52,206 bases of DNA, taken from assembly GCA_947260025.1 (NCBI GenBank), contig CAMYON010000009.1, forward strand, positions 1-52,206. Direction: 5' to 3'. Position numbers and translations under genes: made by a program. This document shows, one piece after another, positions 41,463 through 50,115 of the stretch (position 1 is the first letter of the stretch; each line of letters begins with the position of its first letter). This DNA comes from an uncultured Gammaproteobacteria bacterium. Its GTDB lineage: Bacteria; Pseudomonadota; Gammaproteobacteria; GCA-001735895. Below the pieces are notes generated by a model, which had not been told where the DNA came from, did not search any database, and saw only the letters and a list, made by a program, of their open reading frames with translations.

Positions 41463-42962
41463 TTACGTCCTGGTCGGCGGATTCGACACGCCACCGAGCA
41501 GACGGTGAACGGTATCGGCGGCCCTGAGGCCTTCCTGTAACGCACCCGGAACACAGGCCGGGTTGCTCGGGTTACTGCCCTCGCCGGCGAAGAACACGCG
41601 ATCGGCCACCGGCTTGCCCAGCTGGCGGCGCAGGTTGAGCGCGGCCGAACGATAGGTTTCGAGCCTGGGAAACGAATAGCTGCCGCGCACGTAAGGGTCG
41701 GCGGTCCAGTCCTGCACGTGGGCATCGACGATGGCAGGGCTCGCCTTGCCATCGAAAATCCGGTCGAGATCGGTCAGCAGGGCACGTACTATCTTGGCGT
41801 CGCCCGCGGCCCCGCCGCCCGCTTTGCGCGCGCTGTCGGTCAATGCCTGCGCATCGCCGCCCATCGGGTAACACATGAGGATGTGATCGTCGGTTCCCGT
41901 CTTGTAGTGGCTCGGCGCCCAGGCGCTGGAGACCGGGCCGTCGGTGATCAGGTAGGCCATGCGCGACTCCCAGAAGGGCTGCGGGAACCGCAGCGCGACC
42001 TTCATGCCACGACCCATGCCGATGCCGCGATAAGCTTCGACGGTTGCCGCCGGTAAAGCCGGATTGAAAGCGATGGTCTCGCTCTGCAGCACGCCGATCG
42101 ACGCGGTAACGATAACCTTGTGCGTCCGGGTGCGGGCACCGGTTGCATCGGTAACGACCACGTGCTCGCCGCTGAAATCCACGGACTCGACCGGCCGCTC
42201 GTAATCCACGTGCGGCAACACTCCCTGCCACCAGATACTATCGAGGATATCGCTATAACCGAGATTAGCCGGTGCCACCACGCGGATGTCGCTCGACAGG
42301 GTCCAGTTCCAGTCCTGCTGCGCGAGGCTGGCGGCACCGATGCGATTCAGCGACGCGCCGTAAATCGAATTGGCGATGGCGTGTTCGTAGAGATGGTAGG
42401 CGCGATGATCCGGACCGACGCCGTAGCGCTCGGCGACAACATCCGCCATTGTGACCGAAAAGTCCTTGTTCTTGCCGCGGTTGCCGTAAAACGACTGGTA
42501 CTTCCAGAAATTCCGGATATCGGCGTCCTGTTCGCAGGACCCGGTTTCCTCCCAGCAGGTTTTATTGCCGTCCACGGTAATCAGCTGCTCACCTACATAG
42601 GCCCGCGTGTAGACGTCCTGGCCGTACTCGCTGACAACAGCATCGTAAATCGGGTTATCGCGCGCGAGGTAGTGCTCCTCGGCACCCATCTCGATGCGAG
42701 TGTTGCCGAGTGTCCGGCTGTAAATCCGACCGCCGTGACGGGCAGACGCTTCCAGCACACGCACGCGATAGCCCCGTTGCAGTAGTGTCTTCGCAGCGTA
42801 CAGTCCAGCCATACCGGCCCCGACGATCACCACGTCGTATGTCGCGTTGTCTGTCGCGCGCACGGGTCTGGTCAAAAGCGGAGCGCTTGCGGCAATGCCG
42901 CCCCCGGCCATCAATTTCAAAAAATCGCATCTAGCCACGTCGATTTTCTGTTCCCCGGGCAT
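41463..42962 (-). CDS. FAD-dependent amine oxidase (flavin monoamine oxidase family)
   Basis: 499 residues, GGAGG ribosome site. The Rossmann motif VVIVGAGMAGLYAAKTLLQRGYRVRVLEA and the HGGRIYS follow-up bind FAD. IVTASIGVLQSETIAFNPALP is the second family signature, and the C-terminal FFAGEGSNPSNPACVPGALQEGLRAAD contacts the flavin. The N-terminus (ARCDFLKLMAGGGIAASAPLL) resembles a TAT signal but with Cys in place of the second Arg, so export is doubtful. The enzyme would oxidise a primary or secondary amine, giving aldehyde, ammonia or amine and peroxide. Upstream of the dimethylformamidase-like pair on the same strand. Confidence 0.88.
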   Translation of the reverse strand: MPGEQKIDVARCDFLKLMAGGGIAASAPLLTRPVRATDNATYDVVIVGAGMAGLYAAKTLLQRGYRVRVLEASARHGGRIYSRTLGNTRIEMGAEEHYLARDNPIYDAVVSEYGQDVYTRAYVGEQLITVDGNKTCWEETGSCEQDADIRNFWKYQSFYGNRGKNKDFSVTMADVVAERYGVGPDHRAYHLYEHAIANSIYGASLNRIGAASLAQQDWNWTLSSDIRVVAPANLGYSDILDSIWWQGVLPHVDYERPVESVDFSGEHVVVTDATGARTRTHKVIVTASIGVLQSETIAFNPALPAATVEAYRGIGMGRGMKVALRFPQPFWESRMAYLITDGPVSSAWAPSHYKTGTDDHILMCYPMGGDAQALTDSARKAGGGAAGDAKIVRALLTDLDRIFDGKASPAIVDAHVQDWTADPYVRGSYSFPRLETYRSAALNLRRQLGKPVADRVFFAGEGSNPSNPACVPGALQEGLRAADTVHRLLGGVSNPPTRT

Positions 42963-43138
42963 GTTCCCGCCTCCATTTGATTACCCGCTGCATACTCGCC
43001 CTGTTTTTTACAGATTCCAAACGTCTTTATCCGCGCGGATCGAGTTGCAGTGAGTTTGCGTTCTGGTCGATGGAAAACTCGAAGTGACGCAGGAAACGCA
43101 TCACTCGGCTGTGAACCAACTCAGCGGGCGAGTGTACC

Positions 43139-43951
43139 TTACCCTTTTGCGTACCAGCCATTATCGACATACAGCGCGTTGCCGGTTATAAAGCTGGCCT
43201 CGTCCGAGGCCAGGAACACCACCGCCGAGGAGACTTCTTCGGGCTCGCAGATACGCCCCTGCGCGTCGGCGAGTGCGCCTTCTTCCCACTCCTGCCCTGC
43301 CTGGTCCAGCTCGCTGATTTCGCGCAATCCGTGCGCCGTTTTGACGAACCCGGGACAAACCGCGTTGCAGCGAATCCCCTGGTCCCGGTACTCCGCTGAA
43401 ATAGCCCGCGCGAGTTGCAACACGGCGCCCTTGGTCATGCAGTATAGCGACTCCAGCGCGTAACCCAGTTCGGATGCAATCGACGCGGTAATGACAATCG
43501 AACCGCCGCCGTTATCGCTCATCTCTTTTACCGCACGCCGGCACACCAGGAACGCGGAGCGAACGTTGATATCCATCAGCCGATCGTAGTCCGCCTCGGT
43601 GGATTCGTGCAGCGGTTTCACGGTGATGGTGCCAGCGTGATTGAACAGCACGTTATAGGCGCCGAAGGTTTCGGCGACCTTGTCGAAGGCGGCGTTCACC
43701 TGGGCGTCATCGGAGACATCGGCCTCGAAAAATTCGGCGGTGCCGCCCGCCTCGCGAATCATTTGCACGGTTTCCTCCCCGGCCTCCTTCTGGATATCCA
43801 GTATCGCGACGCGCGCGCCCTCATGAGCGAAGGCCAGCGAAGTAGTACGCCCCATGCCGGCGGCGCCGCCGGTGATAACCGCGGTTTTACCGGCAAGCCG
43901 GCCGGAGCCATTCGTGTTTTGATCGTTACTGGTTGTGCTTGCATTAGGCAT
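43139..43951 (-). CDS. Short-chain dehydrogenase/reductase
   Basis: 270 residues, AGGAGGGG ribosome site. The cofactor loop TGGAAGMG (27-34) and the acidic Asp52 in AILDIQK suggest NAD(H). NHAG (104-107), catalytic Ser157, Tyr170 and Lys174 (YCMTK) complete the active site. CPGFV and SFITGNALYVDNGWYAKG are typical of the classical SDR group. It follows the LuxR-type regulator on the same strand, 54 bases later, and precedes the amine oxidase by about 175 bases. It may oxidise or reduce a pathway intermediate such as an alcohol or aldehyde (inference). Confidence 0.88.
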   Translation of the reverse strand: MPNASTTSNDQNTNGSGRLAGKTAVITGGAAGMGRTTSLAFAHEGARVAILDIQKEAGEETVQMIREAGGTAEFFEADVSDDAQVNAAFDKVAETFGAYNVLFNHAGTITVKPLHESTEADYDRLMDINVRSAFLVCRRAVKEMSDNGGGSIVITASIASELGYALESLYCMTKGAVLQLARAISAEYRDQGIRCNAVCPGFVKTAHGLREISELDQAGQEWEEGALADAQGRICEPEEVSSAVVFLASDEASFITGNALYVDNGWYAKG

Positions 43952-44005
43952 GTTCGCCCCTCCTTTATGGTTTCGATCGCTGCTTCGCGATTCTGGTTTG
44001 CCTGG

Positions 44006-44863
44006 TCAGGCCGTCTGTCGCTGTTCGGCGCGCACGGTCCTGATCTTGTCGAAAAAGATCGAGAAAAGTTCCTGTTGCGACGATATGTCGAGTTTCGCGT
44101 AGATATTGCGCCGGTGAATACGCACCGTGCCGGTGGATATGCCAAGGCCTTTCGCAATCGATTCCGACGAATGCCCTTCGAGCACCTGCGCGACCACCTG
44201 GGTTTCCCGCGGCGTAATCCGCGGGCCGAATATGGCGCTGACCGTGTTTTCGATGATGGTCGGGGTATCGGCCGGCTCACGTTCGATCGATTCGACTTCG
44301 AACCAGTCCGGAACGGACTGCCAGTGTCGTTGCCCCAGACTGCAGACAATCGGAACCACGCTCTCGAGCAGCCTGAATTCACGCGCCGAAAAGCGCTGAC
44401 CTTCTCCCGAGCGCATTAACGAAATGACCACCGCGACGTCATTCAACAGGTAAAAGGTGTAACAGATTTCCTCGGCGAGCCCGGTGCGCACGTAGTAGGA
44501 ACGATAATACTCGCTCTGCAAAAAGCGGTCGGGCGCAATATCCCGCATTCGATACAGCCCGGTTTCGACCTGGCGCCCGCAGGCGGTGAAAAACGGGTCG
44601 AGCAGATAGGGCCCCTTGAGGTAGTCATCGACAAACACGACCCGATCGCCGGGAGAAAAAGTGTGAAACAGGCAGATCGGCTGATCTTTCTGGTGATAAG
44701 CGAAGGAAACCAGGTAGTCGAAATCGGTAATGGATTTAAGTGCGCTGATCAGGTTGTCGGTGAATCGATCGGTGCCAATCGAGTCGATGCACCGGGATAA
44801 TAGCGTGATCCAGGCAGCGTTTCCCAGGTCGATCTTTTTCGCCCGCCCGGAATTATTCGCCAT
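44006..44863 (-). CDS. LuxR-family transcriptional regulator
   Basis: 285 residues, ribosome site AAGGAAA. The N-terminal 200 residues form an unassigned sensor region (DYLVSFAYHQKDQPICLFHTFSPGDRVVFVDDYLKGPYLLDPFF), which looks like the GAF-like ligand domain of some solo LuxR proteins. The C-terminal HTH is complete: ITPRETQVVAQVLEGHSSESIAKGLGISTGTVRIHRRNIYAKLDI. No phospho-receiver domain, so it probably responds to a small molecule. Divergent from the ABC importer and upstream of the SDR, amine oxidase and amidase genes, it is the likely regulator of the whole region. Confidence 0.88.
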   Translation of the reverse strand: MANNSGRAKKIDLGNAAWITLLSRCIDSIGTDRFTDNLISALKSITDFDYLVSFAYHQKDQPICLFHTFSPGDRVVFVDDYLKGPYLLDPFFTACGRQVETGLYRMRDIAPDRFLQSEYYRSYYVRTGLAEEICYTFYLLNDVAVVISLMRSGEGQRFSAREFRLLESVVPIVCSLGQRHWQSVPDWFEVESIEREPADTPTIIENTVSAIFGPRITPRETQVVAQVLEGHSSESIAKGLGISTGTVRIHRRNIYAKLDISSQQELFSIFFDKIRTVRAEQRQTA

Positions 44864-44922
44864 TACACAATTTCCTTTATATTCAGTTAATTACACGATT
44901 CGGGTTCGTTTTTAATTATTAC

Positions 44923-44982
44923 GGTATATACCTTGATTCAAGCAAATGTTATGCATTTGCTAGATTTGCATGGTAGTATAAT
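44923..44982 (+). promoter_or_regulatory. Operator and promoter between luxR-type gene and ABC importer
   Basis: Contains GGTATATACC (44923-44932), a perfect inverted repeat GCAAATG-TTATG-CATTTGC (44942-44960) and a consensus -10 box TATAAT (44977-44982) reading toward the importer. The inverted repeat covers the place of the -35 box, for which no good consensus exists, so the promoter probably depends on an activator. Confidence 0.55.
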
Positions 44983-45045
44983 TTCTCTGCAAAACTCAAG
45001 ACCAAATTAAAAAGAGCCAAAAGATGCACTTGTCGGGGGACGGAA

Positions 45046-46179
45046 TTGGTCGACCAATCCACTAGTTCACGCGAGATCGATATCGAGTTTCGCGGCGTTA
45101 CCAAACGCTTCGACGATGTCGTGGCGGTCGATAACGTATCCCTTGACGTCGAACGCGGCGCATTCTTCTCTTTCCTTGGCCCCTCCGGTTGCGGCAAAAC
45201 GACTTCGCTGCGCCTGATTGCCGGGTTCGAACAGCCCACCGAAGGCGACGTATTTATCGGCGGCAATTCCGTGGTTGGTATTCCGTCTCACAAGCGGCCG
45301 GTGAACATGGTGTTTCAACATTACGCGCTGTTTCCGCATATGAACGTTGCCGAAAACATCGGTTACGGCCTGCGCCAGCGCAGCCCGAAGCCGGCCAAAC
45401 AGGATGTCGATAAACGCGTCGATGAAACCCTGGAGATGGTGCGTCTTTCCGGTTATGCCAAACGCAGGGTGTGGGAATTATCCGGCGGGCAGCAGCAACG
45501 CGTGGCACTGGCGCGGGCACTGATCAATCACCCGACCTGTTTGTTGCTCGACGAACCGCTGGCGGCGCTCGACCGCAAGCTGCGGCGCGAGATGCAGATC
45601 GAGTTACAGACGTTGCAAAGAGAGGTCGGTATCACCTTTATCCTGGTCACGCACGATCAGGAAGAGGCGCTGTCGATGAGCGATCGCATTTGCATCATGC
45701 GCGACGGCAGAATCGTGCAGTCCGGCAGCCCGCGGGAACTTTACGACGAACCGGTTAACCGCTACGTCGCCGATTTTGTCGGCAAGAGCAATTTTTTCAG
45801 CGGCGAGGTCGTCGGCTCCAATGGTTCGGGTGTCACGGTCAAGCTCGAATCCGGCCAGGCGCTCACCGGCATTCAGCCAAAAAGCGCTCCCGGTCTCGCC
45901 AACGGCAGCAGAGCCAGCATCGCCGTGCGTCCCGAAATGATTTCGATCAAGGCCGCGGACGAGGCAAACACAGATTCCAGCATCACCATAAAGGGACAGG
46001 TGATGAACCGGATATTCCTGGGCGAACACTCGGAATACCTGGTTGCAACCGAGGGATACGGTGACGTCATGGTGTTATCTCCAAAGTCGATCGAGCACAG
46101 CGATAGAAGCTTTGTGCTGGACGACAGGGTTGCCCTCAGCTGGCGACCCGATGCCGCACTGGTGCTTGGAGATGCATAA
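45046..46179 (+). CDS. potA: Spermidine/putrescine-type ABC transporter ATPase (PotA-like)
   Basis: 377 residues if TTG 45046 is used. Energises import from the cytoplasmic face. Walker A GPSGCGKTT, Q-loop VFQHYALFPHM, signature LSGGQQQRVALARAL, Walker B CLLLDEPLAALD and the H-loop VTHDQEEALSMSD are all present. The C-terminal TOBE domain (FSGEVVGSNGSGVTVKLESG to DRVALSWRPDAALVLGD) is typical of the polyamine/iron/phosphonate branch. The start is odd: the TTG sits in the palindrome TTGGTCGACCAA, and an ATG at 45024 is out of frame by one base. First gene of a four-gene importer operon. Confidence 0.88.
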   Translation: MVDQSTSSREIDIEFRGVTKRFDDVVAVDNVSLDVERGAFFSFLGPSGCGKTTSLRLIAGFEQPTEGDVFIGGNSVVGIPSHKRPVNMVFQHYALFPHMNVAENIGYGLRQRSPKPAKQDVDKRVDETLEMVRLSGYAKRRVWELSGGQQQRVALARALINHPTCLLLDEPLAALDRKLRREMQIELQTLQREVGITFILVTHDQEEALSMSDRICIMRDGRIVQSGSPRELYDEPVNRYVADFVGKSNFFSGEVVGSNGSGVTVKLESGQALTGIQPKSAPGLANGSRASIAVRPEMISIKAADEANTDSSITIKGQVMNRIFLGEHSEYLVATEGYGDVMVLSPKSIEHSDRSFVLDDRVALSWRPDAALVLGDA

Positions 46180-46249
46180 GGCCATGCTGTAAATCCGGCA
46201 GCCATGGTCTTTATCGAATATAACGGATCGATTTATAAGAGGGCATACG

Positions 46250-47416
46250 ATGAGTAAAAGCAACGACGATAATAAGCCGATAAGCGCCAGGAAGTTCATG
46301 AAGTATTTTCGTAGCTACCAGAATGGCTCGATTTCGCGCCGCCATTTCCTGGGAGTAACCGGACTGGGCACGGCCATGACCGTGATGGGTACGGCCGTAC
46401 CTTCGCTGTGGTCAGGCAAGGCTCACGCGTTCGGCGACCTCGGCGATCGGCTGGTATTTTCCACCTGGCCGAACTACCAGAATCAGGTCAACCTGGATGA
46501 GTTTACCGAGTTAACCGGCGTCAACATCCAGGTCAATGCATTTGGATCGAACGAGGAAATGCTGGCCAAGCTGCAGGCCGGCGGCACCGGCTGGGACGTT
46601 TTCGTACCGACCAACTACACCATTTCGAACTATGTCGAACTCGACCTGATCCAGGAACTGGACCTGTCGCGTATTCCGAACTACGATCCGGCCGCCAATA
46701 ACCCGAAATTTGCCGGGCCGGCCATGGTCAACGGCAAGGTCTATTGCGTACCGAAGAACTGGGGTACCACCGGGTTCATCGTCAACACCAAGAAGATCAA
46801 GAGCAGTCCCAGGTCCTGGAAAGACTTCTTCGATGTCACCATGGGCAAGGGTTCCGGCCACACCATTTTGCATGATTATCAGCTGACAACGATCGGTGCC
46901 GCCCTGTGCGCGCTGGGTTACTCGTTCAATTCCATCGATCCCAAGGAACTGGCCGAGGCCGAGGATTTGTTGATCAAATCCAAGCCGCACCTGTTTGCGA
47001 TCACCTCCGATTACCAGCCGGGCATGCGCAGCGGCGACGCCTGGATGTCGATCTGCTGGAACGGCGACGGCACCCAACTCAATCGCGACCTGCCGGAAAT
47101 GGCATACGTGATCGCTTCCGACGGCGGCGAGATCTGGACGGATTTCTACGCGATACCGAAGGATGCACCCCACCTGGATGCTGCCTACGCGTTCATCAAC
47201 TTCATGCAGGATCCCTACGTGCAGGCCCGCGACGCCGCGGTTCATGGTTATGCGCCGACGGACTCGCGTGCGATCGCGTTGCAACCCGATTCGCTGGCAA
47301 CCGACCCGATTCTGCATCCGGCCGCAGACCTGATGAACGGCCTCGAGTTCGGCGCCGCGCAGACGCTGACCGACGCGAACCGGGCCGAGGTCATGGCGCG
47401 CTTTAAGTCAGCCTGA
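46250..47416 (+). CDS. potD: Polyamine-type periplasmic substrate-binding protein (PotD-like), TAT-exported
   Basis: 388 residues with a textbook twin-arginine signal (SISRRHFLGVTGLGTAMTVMG, cut near GKAHA). The mature protein is a class-D/PotD-like binding protein: LVFSTWPNYQNQVNLDEF, GWDVFVPTNYTISNYV, YCVPKNWGTTGFIVNTKKI, SICWNGDGTQLNRD and FYAIPKDAPHLDAAYAFINFM. PotD proteins bind putrescine, spermidine or related cations; the exact ligand here is unknown. Sits 70 bases after the ATPase gene; ribosome site AGAGGGC. Confidence 0.9.
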   Translation: MSKSNDDNKPISARKFMKYFRSYQNGSISRRHFLGVTGLGTAMTVMGTAVPSLWSGKAHAFGDLGDRLVFSTWPNYQNQVNLDEFTELTGVNIQVNAFGSNEEMLAKLQAGGTGWDVFVPTNYTISNYVELDLIQELDLSRIPNYDPAANNPKFAGPAMVNGKVYCVPKNWGTTGFIVNTKKIKSSPRSWKDFFDVTMGKGSGHTILHDYQLTTIGAALCALGYSFNSIDPKELAEAEDLLIKSKPHLFAITSDYQPGMRSGDAWMSICWNGDGTQLNRDLPEMAYVIASDGGEIWTDFYAIPKDAPHLDAAYAFINFMQDPYVQARDAAVHGYAPTDSRAIALQPDSLATDPILHPAADLMNGLEFGAAQTLTDANRAEVMARFKSA

Positions 47417-47435
47417 TCGCGGCTAGCGGAAAACG

Positions 47436-48299
47436 ATGGGGGCAGACAGCAAAACGAACCGGTGGCTGACGGCGGCCCTGCTGACGCCGACTTCACTGTG
47501 GTTCCTGTTCCTGCTGATCCTGCCCCTGATCGTTATCCTGGTTTTCAGTTTCGGCGAGCGCGCGGCCGTCGGCGGCTATGCCGGCGGTTTCACGCTCGAG
47601 CATTATGCGAACCTGCCTTCGCGCCTGAAGGCTTTCCAAAACACGCTGATCATCGCGCCGGTCGGGACCTTGTTGGCCCTGCTGGTGGCTTATCCGCTCG
47701 CTTACTACCTGGCGGTGCGGGTAAGCCGGCGCTACAAACTGATCCTGCTCGTGCTGGTGATCGTGCCGTTCTGGACCAGCCTGCTGGTGCGCACCTACGC
47801 CTGGATATTCATCCTCGGCGGCCGCGGCATCCCGACGTTGCTGGAATTTATCGGCATCGAGGGCGTGCGGTTGATCAATACGCCGGGCGCGGTGCTGGTC
47901 GGCATCGTCTACGGTTATCTACCGTTAATGGTGTTTCCGATATTCGTCTCGCTGGAAAAACTGGACAAAAGCCTGCTCGAGGCTTCCAGCGACCTGGGCG
48001 GATCGCCTTATAAAACCTTTACGCAAATCACGCTGCCATTGTCGATGCCCGGAGTGGCGACCGGCTGCATGCTGGTGTTCATCCTGCTGATGGGTGAATT
48101 CCTGATCCCGGCCTTCCTCGGCGGCGGCAAGGTGTTTTTCATCGGCAACGCGCTGGTCGACCTGTTCCTGCAATCGCGCAACTGGCCCTTCGGCGCCGCG
48201 GTATCGGTCACGCTGGTGGTGATCATGCTGATCACGGTCACGCTCTACATGCGCATGACCCTGCGCGGCAATACCGGGCGCGACGAGTCGCTGATGTAA
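47436..48299 (+). CDS. potB: ABC transporter permease (PotB-like)
   Basis: 287 residues with about six membrane helices, beginning LLTPTSLWFLFLLILPLIVILVFSF. The cytoplasmic EAA loop reads LLEASSDLGGSPYKTFTQITLPLSMPGV and docks the ATPase. The phrase IVPFWTSLLVRTYAWIFILG is characteristic of the PotB/PotH branch. Starts 19 bases after the binding-protein gene. Confidence 0.9.
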   Translation: MGADSKTNRWLTAALLTPTSLWFLFLLILPLIVILVFSFGERAAVGGYAGGFTLEHYANLPSRLKAFQNTLIIAPVGTLLALLVAYPLAYYLAVRVSRRYKLILLVLVIVPFWTSLLVRTYAWIFILGGRGIPTLLEFIGIEGVRLINTPGAVLVGIVYGYLPLMVFPIFVSLEKLDKSLLEASSDLGGSPYKTFTQITLPLSMPGVATGCMLVFILLMGEFLIPAFLGGGKVFFIGNALVDLFLQSRNWPFGAAVSVTLVVIMLITVTLYMRMTLRGNTGRDESLM

Positions 48300-48311
48300 A
48301 GGGACGAAATC

Positions 48312-49124
48312 ATGCGCATCTACGCCATTGCTGTTTTCCTCTTTCTGTACGTGCCGATCGGCATCATCGTGCTGTTCAGTTTCAATGCCGGGCGCCACGC
48401 CAGCGAGCTGCGGGGTTTATCGATCCAGTGGTATGGCAAGGCGCTGTCCAATCCATTCGTCGCGGATGCGTTCTTCAACAGCCTGATCGTGGCTCTGTCT
48501 GTCGCCGTTCTGTCGAGCCTGATGGGCACCGCGGCGGCACTGGCGCTGCAGCGCCTGAAAGGTACCGTGCGGGTTTTGTTCGACGGCCTGATTTACATAT
48601 CGGTCATGATACCGGGCATCGTCATCGGCATCGCCACGCTGGTGGCACTGGTGACGGTTTTCGATTTTCTCAATCCCCTGCTGGCCTCCATCTGGCCCGA
48701 AGGCGCGAAGCCGCCGAAACTGAGCATGGGATATGCCTCGGTGATCGCGGCGCACACGCTGTTCACCATGTCGATCGTCATCATCCTGGTACGCGCCCGC
48801 ATCGCCGGCATGGACCGCGCCCTGATCGAGGCCTCGATGGATTTATACGCGACGCCGTGGCGTACCTTTTACCAGGTGACGTTACCGCAAATATACCCGG
48901 CCATTCTGGCCGGTTTTCTGCTCAGCTTTACCTTCAGTTTCGACGATTTCATCATCGCTTTTTTTGTCGCCGGCGCGAACACCACGCTGCCAATTTACAT
49001 CTTTTCGTCGATACGCCGCGGCATCACGCCGGAAGTCAATGCCATCGGCACGATGGTGCTGGCCGTATCGCTCTGTTTACTGATGACAGCACAGTTTTCC
49101 CTGCGCGCCCGCACCAATCGCTAG
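48312..49124 (+). CDS. potC: ABC transporter permease (PotC-like)
   Basis: 270 residues, about six membrane helices (IYAIAVFLFLYVPIGIIVLFSFNAG at the start). The EAA loop is LIEASMDLYATPWRTFYQVTLPQIYPAILAG, and LSFTFSFDDFIIAFFVAGANTTLPIYIFSSIRRGITPEVNAIGT is the hallmark of PotC/PotI permeases. Pairs with the PotB-like subunit 12 bases upstream; ribosome site AGGGACG. Last gene of the importer operon. Confidence 0.9.
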   Translation: MRIYAIAVFLFLYVPIGIIVLFSFNAGRHASELRGLSIQWYGKALSNPFVADAFFNSLIVALSVAVLSSLMGTAAALALQRLKGTVRVLFDGLIYISVMIPGIVIGIATLVALVTVFDFLNPLLASIWPEGAKPPKLSMGYASVIAAHTLFTMSIVIILVRARIAGMDRALIEASMDLYATPWRTFYQVTLPQIYPAILAGFLLSFTFSFDDFIIAFFVAGANTTLPIYIFSSIRRGITPEVNAIGTMVLAVSLCLLMTAQFSLRARTNR

Positions 49125-49192
49125 CGGCGATCAGGAGACAGACCACAGCTTCAAGGATTCCCTTCGGTGCCGGTGAATAATGAAAAATCCAT

Positions 49193-49240
49193 TTGCCTAC
49201 AATATTTCAAATCTATATAGTGTATCGTCGATTAACGATA
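49193..49240 (+). promoter_or_regulatory. ars operon promoter with ArsR-type operator
   Basis: TTGCCT (49193-49198) and TATAGT (49216-49221) are spaced 17 bases, a good sigma-70 promoter. A perfect inverted repeat TATCGT-6-ACGATA (49223-49240) covers the expected start of transcription, where ArsR would bind in the absence of arsenite. Confidence 0.65.
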
Positions 49241-49258
49241 TAGCCGTGAATAACCGAT

Positions 49259-49648
49259 ATGCAGACCCCTACGCAAGTGGCCCGGGCGACCCGGGACCAG
49301 CCTGCCGATAACGATATAACGGACGAAGACATTGCCTTGATTGCCAAGGCCCTGTCGCATCCGGCGCGGATTCAGATCATCCGTTTGCTGTCGAGCAAGA
49401 AAACCTGCATCGGCGGCGATATCGTCGACGTGGTCGGCCTGGCCCAGTCTACCGTTTCCGAGCATCTGCGCATTCTCAAAGCCAGCGGCATTATCACCGG
49501 CGAAATCACCCGTCCACGGGTTTGTTATTCGCTGAATCTCGCGCGCTTACGCCCGTTCAACGATTTCCTGGAGTTGATCCTGGAGAGCGACGCCGCGGCT
49601 TCAACCGACGAAGCCGCCTGCTGGGTGACGCCCGAGCGCAAACAATAG
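49259..49648 (+). CDS. arsR: ArsR-family repressor
   Basis: 129 residues. Winged-helix repressor released from DNA by arsenite or antimonite in its family. HTH: IAKALSHPARIQIIRLLSSKKTCIGGDIVDVVGLAQSTVSEHLRILKASGIITGE. The E. coli ELCVCDLC metal motif is absent; the only cysteines are C50, C89 and C121, so the metal site must be built differently or between subunits. First gene of the ars operon, 18 bases after a likely operator. Confidence 0.88.
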   Translation: MQTPTQVARATRDQPADNDITDEDIALIAKALSHPARIQIIRLLSSKKTCIGGDIVDVVGLAQSTVSEHLRILKASGIITGEITRPRVCYSLNLARLRPFNDFLELILESDAAASTDEAACWVTPERKQ

Positions 49649-49675
49649 ATTTTTTAACCCTTAAGGAATATCCGA

Positions 49676-50071
49676 ATGAAAACGCTAACCGTTTACGACC
49701 CCGCCATGTGCTGCTCCACCGGAATATGCGGCACCGACATCGATCAGCAGCTGGTGGATTTTGCCGCTGACCTCGACTGGTTGAAGAGCGAGGGCATCGA
49801 AGTCCGGCGCATCAACCTGTCGCAGGAGCCCGCGCTATTCGCCGAAAACGAGCAGGTTAAAAACATCCTGCAAAACGACGGTGTCGAAGGTTTGCCCGTT
49901 ATCCTGGCGGATGACGAGATGCAATCTGCCGGGCAATATCCCGACCGTACGAAACTGGCACAGATGGTGGGCCTGACGGCGGCCCAGCCTGTCGAGCAGG
50001 CAGCGGCCACCGCCGGCGGCTGCTGCGGGCCGGCTGGCGACGCGGAACAATCCTCGTCCGGCTGCTGCTGA
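49676..50071 (+). CDS. arsD: Arsenite metallochaperone ArsD
   Basis: 131 residues. Delivers As(III) to the ArsA ATPase. The essential Cys12, Cys13 and Cys18 (MCCSTGICG) are present, as are C-terminal vicinal pairs Cys116-117 and Cys130-131. Thioredoxin-like fold with INLSQEPALFAENEQVKNIL and GLPVILADDEM. 27 bases after arsR; AAGGAATA ribosome site. Confidence 0.95.
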   Translation: MKTLTVYDPAMCCSTGICGTDIDQQLVDFAADLDWLKSEGIEVRRINLSQEPALFAENEQVKNILQNDGVEGLPVILADDEMQSAGQYPDRTKLAQMVGLTAAQPVEQAAATAGGCCGPAGDAEQSSSGCC

Positions 50072-50115
50072 CCTCGAATCACGCTAAACGCATCACTCAT
50101 TACGCGGAATAAATC

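Noticed and set aside
41463..42962. TAT export of the amine oxidase
   Set aside because: The second arginine of the signal motif is cysteine (ARCDFLK), so export is left open rather than called.
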